Assembly (NCBI RefSeq): GCF_029227915.1 | Contig: NC_079876.1 | Location: forward strand, 22,012,001-22,076,000 | Length of the DNA stretch: 64,000 nucleotides | Origin: Hydractinia symbiolongicarpus | Taxonomy: Eukaryota > Cnidaria > Hydrozoa > Anthoathecata > Hydractiniidae | Direction of reading: 5' to 3' | In this document: positions 37,598 through 49,300 of the stretch, piece by piece | Position numbering within the stretch: position 1 is the first letter of the stretch | Layout: each line of letters starts with the position of its first letter | Notes under the pieces: generated by a model | What the model was told of the DNA's origin: nothing | Database searches by the model: none | The model's input: the letters and a program-made list of their open reading frames with translations, nothing else | Program-made: the position numbers and the translations under genes

Positions 37598-39234
37598 ATG
37601 GTCTTACAACACTGTGAACTACGTGTAAAGGCTTCTGAAGACTTTAAAATGACCTTCTGACGCCTAATAAAGGGTTTACACGTAAATCACGTGTTTCCAC
37701 GTGCTTGAGCAGGTTAACATCGGTTTATTCCTTCTACACTCAATGGACTACGACGTCTGAACTTATTTTCAATAGCGCCATGGTCTTACAAAACAGTAAA
37801 ATACCTGTAGAAGCCTCTAAAGACTGTTATATGGCCCTTTGCCACCTAAGAAAGGTCCTACACGTAAATCACGTGGTTCCACGAGCCTGCGCAGGTTACC
37901 ATCGGTCAATTCCTTCCACTCTCAATGGACTACGACGTTTCAAGTCGCTTACCGTCGCGCCATGGTCTTACAGCACAGTGAACTACGTGTAGAGGCCTCT
38001 AAGGGCTGTTATATGACCTTTTACCACCTAATACAAGCCTTACACGTAAATCACGTGGTTCCACGTACTTCCGCAGGTTAGCATCGCTCTATTCCTCCTA
38101 CACTCAATGGACTACGACGTCTCTAGTCCTTTTCCATGGTCCCATGATCTTACAACGCAGTGAACTACGTGTAGAGTCCTCTTAGGGCTGTTATATGACC
38201 TTTTACCGCCTAATAAAAGCCTTACACGTAAATCACGTGGTTCCACGTACTTCCGCAGGTTAACATCGGTCTATTCCTCGTACACTCAACGGACTACGGT
38301 GTCTGAAGTACTTTGCCATCGTGCCATGATCTTCTAACGCAGTGAAGTACGTGTAAATGCTTCTAACGACTGTTTTATGGCCCTTTACCACCTAACAATG
38401 GCCGTGCACGTAAATCCCGTGGTTCCACGTACTTACGCAGTTTACCATCGCTCTATTCCTTCCACTCTCAATGGACTACGACGTCTCAAGTCGTTTTCTG
38501 GCGCACTGTGGTCTTACAGCACAGTGAACTACGTGTAGAAGCCCCTAAAGACTGTTATATGGCCCTTTACCACCTAACAAAGGCCCTGCACGTAAATTAC
38601 GTGGTTCCACGTACTTCCGCAGGTTAACATTGGTCTATTCCTCCTACACTCAATGGACTACGACGTCTCAAGTCCTTTTCCATCGTCCCATGATCTTACA
38701 ACGCAGTGAACTACGTGTAGAGGCCTCTAAAGATTGTTATATGGCCTGTTGCCGCCTAATAAAGGCTTTACACGTAATTCACGTGCTTCGACGTGTCTGC
38801 GCAGGTAACCATCGGTCTATTCCTACCACTCTCAATGGACTACGACGTCTCAAGTTGTTTTCCATCACGCCATGGTCTCATAACACAGTGAACTACCTGT
38901 AGAGCCCTCTAAGGCCTGTTATATGACCTTTTATCACCTAATAAAAGCCTTACACGTAAATCACGTGGTTCCACGTGCCTGCGCAGGTTAGCATCGGTCT
39001 ATTCCTTCTACACTCACTGGACTACGACGTTTCAAGTCGTTTTCCATCGCGCCATGGTCTTACAACGCGGTGAAATACGTGTAAAGGCTTATAAGGACTG
39101 TGATATGGCCTTTTGCCGCCTAATAAAGGCTTTACACCTAAAACACGTGGTTCGACGTGTCTGCGCAGGTTACCATCGGTCTATTCCTTCTACTCTCAAT
39201 GGACTTCGACGACTCAATTCTTTTCCATCGCGCC
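37598..39234 (+). repeat. Gamma/delta fusion module (9 monomers, 1,637 bp)
   Basis: It starts as M and the first part of A, as in gamma (37598, 37780). Inside the second monomer, in the segment AAAGACTGTTATATGG (about 37820), it switches in register to D of delta, then continues E, F, G, H/O, P, Q, C. It is a recombination product between gamma and delta in the slot normally filled by one of them. Confidence 0.9.
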
Positions 39235-39961
39235 ATGGTCTTACAACACTGTGAACTACGTGTAAAGGCTTCTGAAGACTTTAAAATGACCTTCTGACGC
39301 CTAATAAAGGGTTTACACGTAAATCACGTGTTTCCACGTGCTTGAGCAGGTTAACATCGGTTTATTCCTTCTACACTCAATGGACTACGACGTCTGAACT
39401 TATTTTCAATAGCGCCATGGTCTTACAAAACAGTAAAATACCTGTAGAAGCCTCTAAAGATTGTTACATGGCCTCTTGCCGCCTAATAAAGGCTTTACTC
39501 CTAAAACACTTGATTCGACGTGCCTGCGCAGGTTACCATCGGTCTATTCCATCCACTCTCGATGGACTACGACGTCTGAACATATTTTCCATCGCGCCAT
39601 GGTCTTACAGCACAGTGAACTACGTGTAGAGGCCTCTAAGGGCTGTTATATGACCTTTTATCACCTAATACAAGCCTTACACGTAAATCACGTGGTTCCA
39701 CGTACTTCCGCAGGTTAACATCGGTCTATTCCTCCCACACTCAATGGACTACGACGTCTCAAGTCCTTTTCCATCGTCCCATGATCTTACAACGCAGTGA
39801 ACTACGTGTAGAGGCTTCTAAAGATTGTTATATGGCCTGTTGTGCCTAATAAGGGCTTTACACGTAATTCACGTGCTTCGATGTGCGTGCGCAGGTAACC
39901 ATCGGTCTATTCCTACCACTCTTAATGGACTACGACGTTTCAAGTCGCTTTCCATCGCGCC
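39235..39961 (+). repeat. Core module beta 8
   Basis: Full 727-bp beta copy following the fusion module. Confidence 0.92.
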
Positions 39962-41052
39962 ATGGTCTTACAACACTGTGAACTACGTGTAAAGGCTTCT
40001 GAAGACTTTAAAATGACCTTCTGACGCCTAATAAAGGGTTTACACGTAAATCACGTGTTTCCACGTGCTTGAGCAGGTTAACATCGGTTTATTCCTTCTA
40101 CACTCAATGGACTACGACGTCTGAACTTATTTTCAATAGCGCCATGGTCTTACAAAACAGTAAAATACCTGTAGAAGCCTCTAAAGATTGTTACATGGCC
40201 TCTTGCCGCCTAATAAAGGCTTTACTTCTAAAACACTTGATTCGACGTGTCTTAGCAGGTTACCATCGGTCTATTTCTTCCACTCCCAATGAACTACGAC
40301 GTCTCAAGACGCTTTCCATCGCGCCATGGTCTTACAGCACAGTGAACTACGTGTAGAGGCCTCTAAGGGCTGTTATATGACCTTTTACCACCTAATACAA
40401 GCCTTACACGTAAATCACGTGGTTCCACGTACTTCCGCAGGTTAACATCGGTCTATTCCTCCTACACTCAATGGACTACGACGTCTCAAGTCCTTTTCCA
40501 TCGTCCCATGATCTTACAACGCAGTGAACTACATGTAGAGGCCTCTAAAGAATGTTATATGGCCTGTTGCCGCCTAATAAAGGCTTTACACGTAATTCAC
40601 GTGCTTCGACGTGTCTGCGCAGGTAACCATCGGTCTATTCCTACCACTCTCAATGGACTACGACGTCTCAAGTTGTTTTCCATTACGCCATGGTCTCATA
40701 ACACAGTGAACTACCTGTAGAGCCCTCTAAGGCCTGTTATATGACCTTTTATCACCTAATAAAAGCCTTACACGTAAATCACGTGGTTCCACGTGCCTGC
40801 GCAGGTTAGCATCGGTCTATTCCTTCTACACTCACTGGACTACGACGTTTCAAGTCGTTTTCCATCGCGCCATGGTCTTACAACGCGGTGAAATACGTGT
40901 AAAGGCTTATAAGGACTGTGATATGGCCTTTTGCCGCCTAATAAAGGCTTTACACCTAAAACACGTGGTTCGACGTGTCTGCGCAGGTTACCATCGGTCT
41001 ATTCCTTCTACTCTCAATGGACTTCGACGACTCAATTCTTTTCCATCGCGCC
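39962..41052 (+). repeat. Core module gamma 4
   Basis: Full 1,091-bp gamma copy with a private C to T change at 40684. Confidence 0.92.
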
Positions 41053-41779
41053 ATGGTCTTACAACACTGTGAACTACGTGTAAAGGCTTCTGAAGACTTT
41101 AAAATGACCTTCTGACGCCTAATAAAGGGTTTACACGTAAATCACGTGTTTCCACGTGCTTGAGCAGGTTAACATCGGTTTATTCCTTCTACACTCAATG
41201 GACTACGACGTCTGAACTTATTTTCAATAGCGCCATGGTCTTACAAAACAGTAAAATACCTGTAGAAGCCTCTAAAGATTGTTACATGGCCTCTTGCCGC
41301 CTAATAAAGGCTTTACTCCTAAAACACTTGATTCGACGTGCCTGCGCAGGTTACCATCGGTCTATTCCATCCACTCTCGATGGACTACGACGTCTGAACA
41401 TATTTTCCATCGCGCCATGGTCTTACAGCACAGTGAACTACGTGTAGAGGCCTCTAAGGGCTGTTATATGACCTTTTATCACCTAATACAAGCCTTACAC
41501 GTAAATCACGTGGTTCCACGTACTTCCGCAGGTTAACATCGGTCTATTCCTCCCACACTCAATGGACTACGACGTCTCAAGTCCTTTTCCATCGTCCCAT
41601 GATCTTACAACGCAGTGAACTACGTGTAGAGGCTTCTAAAGATTGTTATATGGCCTGTTGTGCCTAATAAGGGCTTTACACGTAATTCACGTGCTTCGAT
41701 GTGCGTGCGCAGGTAACCATCGGTCTATTCCTACCACTCTTAATGGACTACGACGTTTCAAGTCGCTTTCCATCGCGCC
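41053..41779 (+). repeat. Core module beta 9
   Basis: Last beta copy of the core, full length at 727 bp. Confidence 0.92.
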
Positions 41780-42507
41780 ATGGTCTTACAACACTGTGAA
41801 CTACGTGTAAAGGCTTCTGAAGACTTTAAAATGACCTTCTGACGCCTAATAAAGGGTTTACACGTAAATCACGTGTTTCCACGTGCTTGAGCAGGTTAAC
41901 ATCGGTTTATTCCTTCTACACTCAATGGACTACGACGTCTGAACTTATTTTCAATAGCGCCATGGTCTTACAAAACAGTAAAATACCTGTAGAAGCCTCT
42001 AAAGATTGTTACATGGCCTCTTGCCGCCTAATAAAGGCTTTACTTCTAAAACACTTGATTCGACGTGTCTTAGCAGGTTACCATCGGTCTATTTCTTCCA
42101 CTCCCAATGAACTACGACGTCTCAAGACGCTTTCCATCGCGCCATGGTCTTACAGCACAGTGAACTACGTGTAGAGGCCTCTAAGGGCTGTTATATGACC
42201 TTTTACCACCTAATACAAGCCTTACACGTAAATCACGTGGTTCCACGTACTTCCGCAGGTTAACATCGGTCTATTCCTCCTACACTCAATGGACTACGAC
42301 GTCTCAAGTCCTTTTCCATCGTCCCATGATCTTACAACGCAGTGAACTACATGTAGAGGCCTCTAAAGAATGTTATATGGCCTGTTGCCGCCTAATAAAG
42401 GCTTTACTTCTAAAACACTTGATTCGACGTGTCTTAGCAGGTTACCATCGGTCTATTTCTTCCACTCCCAATGAACTACGACGTCTCAAGACGCTTTCCA
42501 TCGCGCC
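41780..42507 (+). repeat. Terminal gamma, interrupted (4 monomers)
   Basis: M (41780), A (41962) and O-type (42144) are normal. The P variant at 42326 then switches in register to an A tail at CTTTACTTCTAAAAC, so the A tail seen at 42044 recurs at 42408. Beyond 42508 the core modules stop, which makes this the right edge of the homogeneous block. Confidence 0.88.
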
Positions 42508-45500
42508 ATGGTCTTACAGCACAGTGAACTACGTGTAGAGGCCTCTAAGGGCTGTTATATGACCTTTTACCACCTAATACAAGCCTTACACGTAAATCAC
42601 GTGGTTCCACGTACTTCCGCAGGTAAACATCGCTCTATTCCTCCTACACTGAATGGACTAAGACGTCTCAATTCTTTTCCATCGTGCCATGATCTTACAA
42701 CGCAGTGAACTAAGTGTAAAGGCCTGTAAGGACTGTTATATGGCCTCTTGCCGCCTAATAAAGGCCCTACACCTAAAACACTCGATTCGACGTGTCTTAG
42801 CAGGTTACCATCGGTCTATTCCTTCCACTCTCAATGGACTACGACGTATCAAGTCGTTTTCTGGCGCACTGTGGTCTTACAGCACAGTGAACTACATGTA
42901 AAGGGCTCTAAGGACTGTTATATGGCCCTTTGCCACCTAACAAAGGTCCTACACGTAAATCACGTGGTTCCACGAGCCTGCGCAGGTTACCATCGGTCTA
43001 TTCCTTCCACTCTCAATGGACTACGACGTTTCAAGTCGCTTTCCATCGCGCCATGATCTTCTAACGCAGTGAAGTACGTGTAAATGCCTCTAACGACTGT
43101 TATATGGCCCTTTACCACCTAATAAAAGCCTTACACGTAAATCACGCGGTTCCACGTACTTCCGCAGGTTAACATCGGTCTATTCCTCCTACACTCAATG
43201 GACTACGACGTCTCAAGTCCTTTTCCATCGTCCCATGATCTTACAACGCAGTGAACTACGTGTAGAGGCCTCTAAAGATTGTTATATGGCCTGTTGTGCC
43301 TAATAAAGGCTTTACACGTAATTCACGTGCTTCGATGTGTCTGCGCAGGTAACCATCGGTCTATTCCTACCATTCTCAATGGACTACGACGTCTCAAGTC
43401 GATTTCTAACGCGCCATGGTCGTACAACATAGTGAACTACGTGTAGAGGCCTCTAAAGACTGTTATATGGCCCTTTGCCACCTAACAAAGGTCCTACACG
43501 TAAATCACGTGGTTCCACGAGCCTGCGCAGGTTACCATCGGTCTATTCCTTCCACTCTCAATGGGCTACGACGTCTAAAGTTGTTTTCCATCACGCCATG
43601 GTCTCACAACACAGTGAACTACCTGTAGAGGCCTCTAAAGATTGTTGTATGGCCTCTTGCCGCCTAATAAAGGCCTTACTCCTAAAACACTTGATTCGAC
43701 GTGTCTTAGCAGGTTGCCATCGGTCTATTCCTTCTACTCTCAATGGACTACGACGTCTCAAGTCGTTTTCCGGCGCACCGTGGTCTTACAGCACAGTGAA
43801 CTACGTGTGGAGGCCTCTGAAGACTGTTATATAACCTTTTACCACCTAATAAAACCCTTACACGTAAATTACGCGGTTCCACGTACTTCCGCAGGTAAAC
43901 ATCGCTCTATTCCTCCTACACTGAATGGACTAAGACGTCTCAATTCTTTTCCATCGTGCCATGATCTTACAACGCAGTGAACTAAGTGTAAAGGCCTGTA
44001 AGGACTGTTATATGGCCTCTTGCCGCCTAATAAAGGCCCTACACCTAAAACACTCGATTCGACGTGTCTGCGCAGCTAACCATCGGTCTATTCCTTCCAC
44101 TCTCAATGGACTACGACGTCTCAAGTCGATTTCCAACGCGCCATGGTCTTACAACATAGTGAACTACGTGTAGAGGCCTCTAAAGACTTGTATATGGCCC
44201 TTTGCCACCTAAGAAAGGTCCTACACGTAAATCACGTGGTTCCACGAGCTTGCGCAGGTTACCATCGGTCAATTCCTTCCACTCTCAATGGACTACGACG
44301 TTTCAAGTCGCTTACCATCGCGCCATGGTCTTACAGCACAGTGAACTACGTGTAGAGGCCTCTAAGGGCTGTTATATGACCTTTTACCACCTAATACAAG
44401 CCTTACACGTAAATCACGTGGTTCCACGTACTTCCGCAGGTAAACATCGGTCTATTTCTCCTACACTCAATGGACTACGACGTCTCAAGTCCTTTTCCAT
44501 CGTCCCATGATCTTACAACGCAGTGAACTACGTGTAGAGTCCTCTTAGGGCTGTTATATGACCTTTTACCACCTATTAAAAGCCTTACACGTAAATCACG
44601 TGGTTCCACGTACTTCCGCAGGTTAACATCGGTCTATTCCTCGTACACTCTACGGACTACGGTGTTTGAAGTACTTTGCCATCGTGCCATGATCTTCTAA
44701 CGCAGTGAAGTACGTGTAAATGCTTCTAACGACTGTTTTATGGCCCTTTACCACCTAACAATGGCCCTGCACGTAAATCCCGTGGTTCCACGTACCTACG
44801 CAGTTTACCATCGCTCTATTCCTTCAACTCTCAATGGACTACGACGTCTCAAGTTGTTTTCCATCACGCCATGGTCTTACAACACAGTGAACTACGTGTA
44901 GAGTCCTCTAAAGATTGTTACATGGCCTGTTGCCGCCTAATAAAGGCTCTACACGTAGATCCAGTGGTTTCACGTGTCTGCACAGGTTACCATCCGTCTA
45001 TTCCTTGCACTCTCAATGGACTACGACGTCTCAAGTCGTTTTCCGGCGCGCCGTGGTCTTACATCACAGTGAACTACGTGTAGAAGCCTCTTAGGGCTGT
45101 TACATCACCTTTTACCACCTAATAAAAGCCTTACACGTAAATCACGTGGTTCCACGTACCTATGCAGTTCACCATCGGTCTATTCCTTCCACTTTCAATG
45201 GACTACGACGTCTCAATTCCTTTTCCATCGTGCCATGATCTTACAACGCAGTGAACTACGTGTAAAGGCCTCTGAAGACTGTTATATGACCTTGTACCAC
45301 CTAATACAAGCCTAACACGTAAATCACGTGGTTCCACGTACTTCCGCAGGTTACCATCGGTCTATTCCTTCTACACTCACTGGACTACGACGTTTCAAGT
45401 CGTTTTCCATCGCGCCATGGTCTTACAACGCGGTGAAATACGTGTAAAGGCTTATGAGGACTGTGATATGGCCTTTTGCCGCCTAATAAAGGCTTTACAC

Positions 45501-46325
45501 CTAAAACACGTTGTTCGACATGTCTGCGCAGGTTACCATCGGTCTATTCCTTCCACTGTCAATGGACTACGACGTCTCAAGTCGATTTCCAACGCGCCAT
45601 GGTCTTACAACATAGTGAACTACGTGTAGAGGCCTCTAAGGGCTGTTATATGACCTTTTACCACCTAATACAAGCCTTACACGTAAATCACGTGGTTCCA
45701 CGTACTTCCGCAGGTTAGCATCGCTCTATTCCTCCTACACTCAATGGACTACGACGTCTGAACTTATTTTCAATAGCGCCATGGTCTTACAAAACAGTAA
45801 AATACCTGTAGAGGCCTCTAAAGATTGTTACATGGCCTCTTGCCGCCTAATAAAGGCTTTACTCCTAAAACACGTTGTTCGACATGTCTGCGCAGGTTAC
45901 CATCGGTCTATTCCTTCTACTCTCAATGGACTACGACGTCTCAAGTCCTTTTCCATCGTCCCATGATCTTACAACGCAGTGAACTACGTGTAGAGGCCTC
46001 TAAAGATTGTTATATGGCCTGTTGTGCCTAATAAAGGCTTTACACGTAATTCACGTGCTTCGATGTGTCTGCGCAGGTAACCATCGGTCTATTCCTACCA
46101 CTCTCAATGGACTACGACGTCTCAAGTCGATTTCTAACGCGCCATGGTCTTACAACATAGTGAACTACGTGTAGAGGCCTCTAAAGACTGTTATATGGCC
46201 CTTTGCCACCTAACAAAGGTCCTACACGTAAATCACGTGGTTCCACGAGCCTGCGCAGGTTACCATCGGTCTATTCCTTCCACTCTCAATGGACTACGAC
46301 GTTTCAAGTCGCTTTCCATCGCGCC
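42508..46325 (+). repeat. Right transition tract, many chimeric monomers
   Basis: The order is O/S-like chimera (42508), R (42689), H/L-like (42871), S-like (43053), K (43235), L (43416), two diverged types (43598, 43780), R (43961), D (44143), O (44325), F (44507), G/H chimera (44689), I (44871), J (45053), N/B (45235), C (45417), D/E/M chimera (45599), A/C chimera (45781), K (45963), L (46144). Chimeras are dense here. The stretch 43221-44115 is a near copy of 4858-5752. Confidence 0.82.
43221..44115 (+). repeat. Copy of the left diverged tract 4858-5752
   Basis: Mate of 4858-5752. Identity is lost on both sides at in-register switches: upstream the tail differs, and downstream this copy continues with GATTTCC and a D monomer while the left copy has GTTGTTTTCC. 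Confidence 0.85.
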
Positions 46326-49300
46326 ATGGTCTTACAACACTGTGAACTACGTGTAGAGGCTTCTGAAGACTGTATAATGACCTTCTGACGCCTAATAAAG
46401 GGCTTACACGTAAATCACGTGTGTCCAGGTGCCTGAGCAGGTTAACATCGGTCTATTCCTTCTACACTCAATGGACTACGACGTCTGAACTTATTTTCAA
46501 TAGCGCCATGGTCTTACAAAACAGTAAAATACCTGTAGAGGCCTCTAAAGATTGTTACATGGCCTCTTGCCGCCTAATAAAGGCTTTACTCCTAAAACAC
46601 TTGATTCGACGTGTCTTAGCAGGTTACCATCGGTCTATTTCTTCCACTCCCAATGAACTACGACGTCTCAAGACGCTTTCCATCGCGCCATGGTCTTACA
46701 GCACAGTGAACTACGTGTAGAGGCCTCTAAGGGCTGTTATATGACCTTTTACCACCTAATACAAGCCTAACACGTAAATCACGTGGTTCCACGTACTTCC
46801 GCAGGTTACCATCGGTCTATTCCTTCTACACTCACTGGACTACGACATTTCAAGTCGTTTTCCATCGCGCCATGGTCTTACAACGCGGTGAAATACGTGT
46901 AAAGGCTTATAAGGACTGTGATATGGCCTTTTGCCGCCTAATAAAGGCTTTACACCTAAAACACGTTGTTCGACATGTCTGCGCAGGTTACCATCGGTCT
47001 ATTCCTTCCACTCTCAATGGACTACGACGTCTCAAGTCGATTTCCAACGCGCCATGGTCTTACAACATAGTGAACTACGTGTAGAGGCCTCTAAAGACTG
47101 TTATATGGCCCTTTGCCACCTAAGAAAAGCCTTACACGTAAATCACGTGGTTCCACGTACCTATGCAGTTCACCATCGGTCTATTCCTTCCACTTTCAAT
47201 GGACTACGACGTCTCAAGTCCTTTTCCATCGTGCCATGATCTTACAACGCAGTGAACTACGTGTAAAGGCCTCTGAAGACTGTTATATGGCCTCTTGCCG
47301 CCAAATAAAGGCCTTACACCTATAACACATGGTTCCACGTGCCTGCGCAGGTTACCATCGGTCTATTCCATCCACTCTCAATGGACTACGACGTCTGAAC
47401 TTATTTTCCATCGCGCCATGGTCTTACAGCACAGTGAACTACGTGTAGAGGCCTCTAAGGGCTGTTATATGACCTTTTGTCACCTATTACAAGCCTTACA
47501 CGTAAATCACGTGGTTCCACGTACTTCCGCAGGTTAACATCGGTCTATTCCTCCTACACTCAATGGACTACGACGTCTCAAGTCCTTTTCCATCGTCCCA
47601 TGATCTTACAACGCAGTGAACTACGTGTAGAGGCCTCTAAAGATTGTTATATGGCCTGTTGTGCCTAATAAAGGCTTTACACGTAATTCACGTGCTTCGA
47701 TGTGTGTGCGCAGGTAACCATCGGTCTATTCCTACCACTCTCAATGGACTACGACGTCTCAAGTCGATTTCTAACGCGCCATGGTCTTGCAAAACAGTAA
47801 AATACCTGTAAAGGCCTCTAAAGATTGTTACATGGCCTCTTGCCGCCTAATAAAGGCTTTACTCCTAAAACACTTGATTCGACGTGTCTTAGCAGGTTAC
47901 CATCGGTCTATTTCTTCCACTCCCAATGAACTACGACGTCTCAAGACGCTTTCCATCGCGCCATGGTCTTACAGCACAGTGAACTACGTGTAGAGGCCTC
48001 TAAGGGCTGTTATATGACCTTTTACCACCTAATACAAGCCTTACACGTAAATCACGTAGTTCCACGTACTTCCGCAGGTTAACATTGGTCTATTCCTCCT
48101 ACACTCAATGGACTACGACGTCTCAAGTCCTTTTCCATCGTCCCATGATCTTACAACGCAGTGAACTACGTGTAGAGGCCTCTAAAGATTGTTATATGGC
48201 CTGTTGCCGCCTAATAAAGGCTTTACACGTAATTCACGTGCTTCGACGTGTCTGAGCAGGTAACCATCGGTCTATTCCTACCACTCTCAATGGACTACGA
48301 CGTCTCAAGTTGTTTTCCATCACGCCATGGTCTCATAACACAGTGAACTACCTGTAGAGCCCTCTAAGGCCTGTTATATGACCTTTTATCACCTAATAAA
48401 AGCCTTACACGTAAATCACGTGGTTCCACGTGCCTGCGCAGGTTAGCATCGGTCTATTCCTTCTACACTCACTGGACTACGACGTTTCAAGTCGTTTCCT
48501 ATCGCGCCATGGTCTTACAACGCGGTGAAATACGTGTAAAGGCTTATAAGGACTGTGATATGGCCTTTTGCCGCCTAATAAAGGCTTTGCACCTAAAACA
48601 CGTGGTTCGACGTGTCTGCGCAGGTTACCATCGGTCTATTCCTTCCACTCTCAATGGACTACGACGTTTCAAGTCGCTTTCCATCGTGCCATGATCTTAC
48701 AACGCAGTGAACTAAGTGTAAAGGCCTGTAAGGACTGTTATATGGCCTCTTGCCGCCTAATAAAGGCCTTACACCTAAAACATTCGATTCGACGTGTCTT
48801 AGCAGGTTACCATCGGTCTATTCCTTCCACTCTCAATGGACTACGACGTCTCAAGTCGTTTTCTGGCGCACTGTGGTCTTACAGCACAGTGAACTACGTG
48901 TAGAAGCCCCTAAAGACTGTTATATGGCCCTTTACCACCTAACAAAGGCCCTGCACGTAAATCACGTGGTTCCACGTACCTACGCAGTTCACTATCGCTC
49001 TATTCCTTCAACTCTCAATGGGCTACGACGTCTCAAGTTGTTTTCCATCACGCCATGGTCTTACAACACAGTGAACTACGTGTAGAGTCCTCTAAAGATT
49101 GTTACATGGCCTGTTGCCGCCTAATAAAGGCTCTACACGTAGATCCAGTGGTTTCACGTGTCTGCGCAGGTTACCATCCGTCTGATCCTTGCACTCTCAA
49201 TGGACTACGACGTCTCAAGTCGTTTTCCGGCGCGCCGTGGTCTTACATCACAGTGAACTACGTGTAGAAGCCTCTTAGGGCTGTTATATGACCTTTTACC

